Shown: positions 6,637 through 9,837 of the stretch, in pieces
How the letters are laid out: every line of letters starts with the position of its first letter
Numbering within the stretch: the first letter of the stretch is position 1
NCBI GenBank assembly: GCA_003242645.1
Contig: QGVC01000110.1
Span: 1-9,837, forward strand
Length of the DNA: 9,837 bases
DNA from: Pseudomonadota bacterium
GTDB taxonomy: Bacteria > Pseudomonadota > Alphaproteobacteria > Rhizobiales > Hyphomicrobiaceae
Direction: 5' to 3'
Notes under the pieces: generated by a model
Told to the model about the DNA's origin: nothing
Databases searched by the model: none
What the model saw: only the letters and a program-made list of their open reading frames with translations
Position numbers and translations under genes: made by a program

Positions 6637-6757
6637 GGCTGGAGCACCACCCCGACCAGCGCGTCCGCTTGGCTGCACACACGCCTCCCGCTTACGTTGA
6701 CGACGCGGGCCCCTGCCGACAACCTCCAATGATGAGGCTTCAGAGGTTCATCGCGCC

Positions 6758-7168
6758 ATGAAGAAGATCGCCCTCGTCGCCCATGATGCGCGGAAACCCG
6801 TGATGGTGGAGTGGGTTGGGCGCAATCTGGACGTGTTCCGCAAGCTCGATCTCGTCGCGACCGGCACAACAGGCACCGTTCTTCTGGAGCATTATCCCGA
6901 GTTGCGTCTGGAGAAGTTGGCGAGCGGGCCTCGGGGGGGAGACCAGCAAGTCGGAGCGCGAATCGTCGCCGGTCAGATCGATGTCGTGTTCTTCTTCATC
7001 GACCCATTAACGCCGATGCCGCATGACGTCGACGTCAAGGCGCTGCTCCGCCTCTCCATCCTCTATGACATCCCACTGGCGTGCTCGACGCGCGCCGCAG
7101 ATATTCTCCTCGACAGCATCCGCAGACGCCTCGCCGAGGAAAGCTCCACCGGGCTGAGGTCAGTCTGA
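6758..7168 (+). CDS. mgsA: Methylglyoxal synthase
   Basis: This cytoplasmic enzyme converts dihydroxyacetone phosphate to methylglyoxal and phosphate, a bypass of lower glycolysis that relieves sugar-phosphate stress. The 136-residue protein matches the family throughout: IALVAHD (4-10), the phosphate-binding TGTTG (35-39), SGPRGGDQQVGARI (56-69) with the catalytic aspartate Asp62 (equivalent to Asp71 of the E. coli enzyme), FFFIDPLTPMPHDVDVKALLRL (Asp82, His89, Asp92, equivalent to Asp91, His98, Asp101), and YDIPLACSTRAAD (103-115). It is about 16 residues shorter than the E. coli protein, mostly at the termini, with nothing essential missing. The ATG at 6758 is preceded by AGAGG 11 nt upstream, a weak ribosome site. 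Its last 9 nt overlap the tail of the convergent acyl-CoA dehydrogenase gene. The upstream terminator makes it a likely single-gene transcript. Confidence 0.95.
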   Translation: MKKIALVAHDARKPVMVEWVGRNLDVFRKLDLVATGTTGTVLLEHYPELRLEKLASGPRGGDQQVGARIVAGQIDVVFFFIDPLTPMPHDVDVKALLRLSILYDIPLACSTRAADILLDSIRRRLAEESSTGLRSV

Positions 7169-8344
7169 TTTGTTGGACCACTTGCGCTCAACAATCCGGC
7201 GGCCCAGCGCCCACCTGTGAACCTCTGACGGACCATCGTAAATCCGGAAAGCCCGCACATCGCGAAAGATGCGCTCCACGACGGTATCGCGCGTCAGGCC
7301 CTTGCCGCCGAGGATCTGCATCGAGCGATCCACCACCCGCATGATGGCTTCCGAGCAGATCACCTTGGCCATTGAGCTTTCCGATGAGGCCCGGTGCCCC
7401 TGGTCCAGCAGCCAAGCGCAATGGCGGATCGCGAGCCTGCTGACATGCATATCCATGACATTGTCGGCGAGCATGAAGCTGACGCCTTCGTGGGCGCCGA
7501 GTTTCTGGCCGAATGCGCTCCGGGTCCGGGCATACTCGGAAGCGATGTCGTGGGCCCGCTGCGCCGAGCCCAGCCAGCGCATGCAGTGGGTGAGCCGCGC
7601 CGGTGCCAACCGGACCTGCGCATATCGGAAGCCCGGGCCGATTTCGCCCAGCACCGCGTCACCCGGCAGACGCAGGTCCTCGATCTCCACGACCGCGTGG
7701 CCGCCCATGAACGAGGAGTCCATCGTGTCGAGCACGCGCGTGATCCGGAAGGCCGGGTTAGGCAGATCGGCGAGAAACATGGTGGCGTCGTTGGGGTCGT
7801 CGCCCGTCCGCGCCATGATGATCGCGAAAGCCGCGCCATCGGCGCCGGTGATCAGCCATTTCCGGCCGCGGATGACGAAACCGTTGCCATCCCTCTCGGC
7901 ACGCGTCGAAAGCATGCTGGGGTCCGAGCCTGCCCCCGGATGCGGCTCCGTCATGGCGAAGCATGAGCGGACTTCACCCGTGGCCAACGGGCGGAGGTAG
8001 CGTTCCTTTTGCTCGGGATTGGCCACCTTTTCGAGAAGGTGGATGTTGCCTTCGTCTGGCGCCTGACAGTGGAGCGCGACCGGGCCCAGCATCGAATAGC
8101 CGGCCGCTTCGAACACCACAGCCTTGCCAACGTGACTGAGGCCAAGGCCGCCGTACTCCTTGGGAACATGCACTGCTAACAATCCCGCCTTGCGGGCCCG
8201 TTCTGTCAGCTCCCGGCGCAACTCCTCCGTCGGGCCGTGCGCGGTCCATCTCGGGTCAGTTTCGTACGGGATGATCTCGTTCTTTACGAACGCGAGAGTT
8301 TTCTCGGCGAGGGCTTCGAGATCCGCGGGGAGGGAGAAATCCAT
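7160..8344 (-). CDS. Acyl-CoA dehydrogenase family protein
   Basis: An FAD enzyme of 394 residues expected to introduce an alpha,beta double bond into an acyl-CoA and pass electrons to an electron-transfer flavoprotein. The N-terminal helical domain (1-125) includes VPKEYGGLGLSHVG. The FAD/substrate beta domain has CFAMTEPHPGAGSDPS (128-143) and RKWLITGADGA. The C-terminal helical domain carries YARTRSAFGQKLG, QILGGKGLTRDT (353-364) and IYDGPSEVHRWALGR (368-382). The position usually holding the catalytic glutamate (YEG) is Asp370, as in the YDGP...EVHR subgroup, so acyl-chain preference is hard to predict. The ATG at 8344 (MDFSLPAD) suits the family. The frame stays open upstream to 9259, but that part is antisense to the Ldh_2 gene. 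It may act on acyl-CoAs from ligands taken up nearby, which is an inference only. Confidence 0.92.
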   Translation of the reverse strand: MDFSLPADLEALAEKTLAFVKNEIIPYETDPRWTAHGPTEELRRELTERARKAGLLAVHVPKEYGGLGLSHVGKAVVFEAAGYSMLGPVALHCQAPDEGNIHLLEKVANPEQKERYLRPLATGEVRSCFAMTEPHPGAGSDPSMLSTRAERDGNGFVIRGRKWLITGADGAAFAIIMARTGDDPNDATMFLADLPNPAFRITRVLDTMDSSFMGGHAVVEIEDLRLPGDAVLGEIGPGFRYAQVRLAPARLTHCMRWLGSAQRAHDIASEYARTRSAFGQKLGAHEGVSFMLADNVMDMHVSRLAIRHCAWLLDQGHRASSESSMAKVICSEAIMRVVDRSMQILGGKGLTRDTVVERIFRDVRAFRIYDGPSEVHRWALGRRIVERKWSNKSD

Positions 8345-8533
8345 GACGCCTGTCCCTTTGCAGTTCCAAGAGCAGGCTAACCGCTTCGAACAGGCGCGCA
8401 AAGTGATCGCAATCAAATGGCCTGCCAGCTTGGCAGAGCCGCCACCCGCCGATCGATCGTGACAAGCCGGATCAATCTGCTCTAGCTTCGAGCCGAGGCT
8501 GGCGTCAGCTGGTTCAATCAAGTGGGGCGGTGC
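8345..8533. promoter_or_regulatory. Divergent promoter region, acyl-CoA dehydrogenase / Ldh_2 gene
   Basis: These 189 nt hold the control signals of both flanking genes. A perfect inverted repeat CTGCCA-GCT-TGGCAG at 8422-8436 has the size of a dimeric repressor or activator site. Overlapping it on the minus strand (8409-8424) is a weak sigma54-like arrangement, GGCC and TTGC with the correct GG-N10-GC spacing, pointing toward the acyl-CoA dehydrogenase. The sigma54 reading has several mismatches and is only a possibility. Confidence 0.35.
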
Positions 8534-9622
8534 ATGATCAAGGTGGCTGCGGACGATCTTCGGGAGCTTGTGCGCGACATTTTCGTGGCCGCAGGCTGCT
8601 CGCGAGAGGAGGGAGAACGGCTCGGGAAATCTCTCGTCGGCGCCAATCTTACGGGTCATGACAGTCACGGCGTCGTGCGAGTCCCCCGCTATCTGGAAGG
8701 GCTCGCTGACGGCTCTTTCGCTCGAGATCAAAAGGTCGAGATCATACGTGAGACGCCGGTCCTGGCTGTTGTCGATGCGAAATACGGACTGGGTCAAACC
8801 ACTGCACCCCAAGCGGTTGAAATCGGAATCGCCAAATGCCGCACGATGGGGCTTTCCGCCGTCGCAATGCGCAACTCGGGACATGTGGGACGCGTAGGCG
8901 AATGGGCGGAGATGGCTGCTGAGGCCGGGCTCGTCTCGATTCATTTCGTGAATGCCGCCGGCAGCCTCCTTGTCGCGCCTTTCGGTGGCGTCGACCGGCG
9001 CATGTCGACAGCTCCCTACGCGATCGGCGTTCCTCGGCCAGGCGAGGAGCCGCTCATTCTCGACTTCGCGACATCGCTCGTCGCTGAAGGCAAGGTTCTG
9101 GTGGCGAGCCAGGGAGGCAAGGCATTGCCACCCAATGCGCTCATTGCACCGGACGGCACGATGAGCGGCGATCCCGCGCTGCTCTATGGCCCGCTCGAGC
9201 CAAATGGACCCCGGGACTACAAGAAGGGTGAAGGCGCGATCCGCGCCTTTGGCGAGCACAAAGGCTCCGGCCTCGCCTTCATGGTGGAGCTGCTCGGTGG
9301 CTCGTTGACGGGCACCGGCGCAGCGCAGGAGGGTCGCCGCTGGGCCAACGGCATGCTGTCCATTTACATCGATCCCAAGCAGCTCGATCCGGAGGAGTTT
9401 TTCCCTGCCGACGTCAAACGATACGTCGCGTTCTTCAAGAGTTCCCGGCCGAGCGAGCCTGGCGGCGAGGTGCTGGTGCCAGGCGAGCCGGAAATTCGCA
9501 CGCGCCGCCAGCGGCTCGCCGAAGGCATTCCTCTACCGGAAGATACGTGGGCGCGTCTCGTCGCCGCGGCCCGCAGCGTAGGGCTTGATGAGGCACGCAT
9601 TGAGCGGATCGCCCTTCGGTGA
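8534..9622 (+). CDS. Ldh_2 family oxidoreductase (malate/L-lactate dehydrogenase family)
   Basis: A 362-residue NAD(P)-dependent 2-hydroxyacid (or imine) oxidoreductase of the Ldh_2 family, which is unrelated to classical lactate dehydrogenases. Motifs: GHDSHGVVRVPRYLE (41-55), DAKYGLGQ (81-88), RNSGHVGRVGEWAEMA (113-128) where His117 corresponds to the proposed catalytic histidine, LILDFATSLVAEGKV (184-198) and GEHKGSGLAFMVELLGG (240-256). Length is typical (about 340-370). The family includes malate, L-lactate, ureidoglycolate and sulfolactate dehydrogenases and delta1-piperideine-2-carboxylate reductase, so the substrate is open. The GHVGR form in place of the usual NHFG points to a less studied clade. 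I chose the ATG at 8534, with a G-rich GGGGCGG just upstream; a GTG at 8522 would add four residues. It is divergent from the acyl-CoA dehydrogenase. Confidence 0.9.
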   Translation: MIKVAADDLRELVRDIFVAAGCSREEGERLGKSLVGANLTGHDSHGVVRVPRYLEGLADGSFARDQKVEIIRETPVLAVVDAKYGLGQTTAPQAVEIGIAKCRTMGLSAVAMRNSGHVGRVGEWAEMAAEAGLVSIHFVNAAGSLLVAPFGGVDRRMSTAPYAIGVPRPGEEPLILDFATSLVAEGKVLVASQGGKALPPNALIAPDGTMSGDPALLYGPLEPNGPRDYKKGEGAIRAFGEHKGSGLAFMVELLGGSLTGTGAAQEGRRWANGMLSIYIDPKQLDPEEFFPADVKRYVAFFKSSRPSEPGGEVLVPGEPEIRTRRQRLAEGIPLPEDTWARLVAAARSVGLDEARIERIALR

Positions 9623-9759
9623 CGTGGCGCGGCCACCATCCCACACTCATAAAGGCCGTCTCGGTTCATAACGTGCGGGAACACAGTCTGGTCGGATCCG
9701 TTTCCTGAGACATCAGGCTGGCGCGCCAACGGCTCACGAGCAGAACGGGAGGTGCCAAG
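9623..9759 (+). other. Intergenic region after Ldh_2 gene
   Basis: A short GC-rich hairpin directly after the stop (GTGGC 9624-9628, GCCAC 9632-9636, loop GCG) lacks a T-run, so it is at best a weak or Rho-assisted terminator. A TGGCGCGCCA palindrome lies at 9719-9728. GGGAGG at 9747-9752 is the ribosome site of the next gene. No promoter is convincing. Confidence 0.4.
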
Positions 9760-9837
9760 ATGTCCGCGGCACCTTTACGACTTGGGTTTCCCGTCAAAGT
9801 CATGGCTCGGCCGGACCTCAAGTCGAACGACACGCGG
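9760..9837 (+). CDS. N-terminal fragment of a possible UvdE-like TIM-barrel protein
   Basis: The ATG at 9760 has GGGAGG 7 nt upstream and reads 26 codons, open to the window end. The protein starts MSAAPLRLGFPVKVMARPDL and ends KSNDTR. The LRLGFPVKV...RPDLKSNDTR opening is how I recall a group of proteins annotated as UV-damage endonuclease UvsE/UvdE-like TIM barrels beginning. If so, it would act in DNA repair, but with only 26 residues no active-site residue is visible and the name is tentative. That it is a real gene is more certain than what it does. No GTTC-N7-GTTC LexA box precedes it. Confidence 0.55.
   Translation, partial: MSAAPLRLGFPVKVMARPDLKSNDTR

Larger units (their letters stand above)
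6339..6757. other. 419-nt gene-free region between VOC gene and mgsA
   Basis: No open frame here on either strand has a recognisable domain. The region must carry the minus-strand VOC promoter and the plus-strand mgsA promoter. A hairpin GCCGAT (6421-6426) / ATCGGC (6434-6439), with an alternative TGAGC/GCTCA pairing overlapping it, lies within the VOC leader. Positions 6500-6636 hold a promoter-like sequence, a second hairpin and an intrinsic terminator, listed separately. The terminator isolates mgsA from upstream plus-strand transcription. Past it, TTGACG at 6697-6702 could be the -35 of mgsA, with CAACCT at 6720-6725 as a poor -10. Confidence 0.5.

Noticed and set aside
8345..9259. The acyl-CoA dehydrogenase frame stays open upstream for 305 more codons, giving a 699-residue reading.
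   Set aside because: The extra part is exactly antisense to most of the Ldh_2 gene, which has clear family motifs, and it shows no domain of its own. The dehydrogenase family starts at MDFSLPAD (8344). Long antisense frames are common in GC-rich DNA.
9664..9682. GTTC and GAAC half-sites before the edge gene as a LexA box.
   Set aside because: The alphaproteobacterial box is a direct repeat GTTC-N7-GTTC; here the halves are inverted with an 11-nt gap.

Overview
The window reads as chromosomal DNA of a GC-rich proteobacterium. An alphaproteobacterium, perhaps Hyphomicrobiales, fits best: the Liv-type transporter has a Tat-exported binding protein, and DUF433/DUF5615, VOC, acyl-CoA dehydrogenase and Ldh_2 genes sit close together. 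This placement is inference from gene style and composition, not from a marker gene.

Layout. (1) Positions 1-373, minus strand: a two-gene DUF433/DUF5615 module of the VapBC45-like toxin-antitoxin type; the toxin-like gene runs off the left edge. (2) Positions 669-5396, plus strand: a complete five-gene branched-chain-amino-acid-type (HAAT) ABC importer in the order binding protein, LivH, LivM, LivG, LivF. LivM/LivG and LivG/LivF overlap, so the last three genes look translationally coupled. LivH is separated from the binding protein by 128 nt that can fold into a strong branched RNA structure. (3) Positions 5430-6338, minus strand: a two-domain VOC (glyoxalase-like) protein, convergent with livF. 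(4) Positions 6339-6757: a 419-nt gene-free stretch with a clear plus-strand intrinsic terminator. It is preceded by a second hairpin and a promoter-like sequence, so it may encode a small RNA. (5) Positions 6758-7168, plus strand: methylglyoxal synthase (mgsA), overlapping tail-to-tail by 9 nt with (6) an acyl-CoA dehydrogenase at 7160-8344, minus strand. (7) Positions 8534-9622, plus strand: an Ldh_2 (malate/L-lactate dehydrogenase family) oxidoreductase divergent from the acyl-CoA dehydrogenase; the shared upstream region carries a perfect 6-3-6 inverted repeat. (8) Positions 9760-end, plus strand: the first 26 codons of another gene, possibly a UvdE-like TIM-barrel protein.

How the genes could work together. 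The importer is a self-contained uptake system. Its substrate cannot be read from sequence; amino acids or small aromatic or carboxylic acids are usual for the family. The acyl-CoA dehydrogenase and Ldh_2 oxidoreductase could process carboxylates, and MgsA plus a glyoxalase-fold protein plus an Ldh_2 enzyme could be read as a methylglyoxal/lactate side route, but both links are inference from proximity. I see no clearly new multi-gene system. The most interesting unexplained signals are the two RNA-level structures, at 1884-1958 and 6500-6636. I see no tRNA, rRNA, CRISPR array, insertion sequence or integrase.
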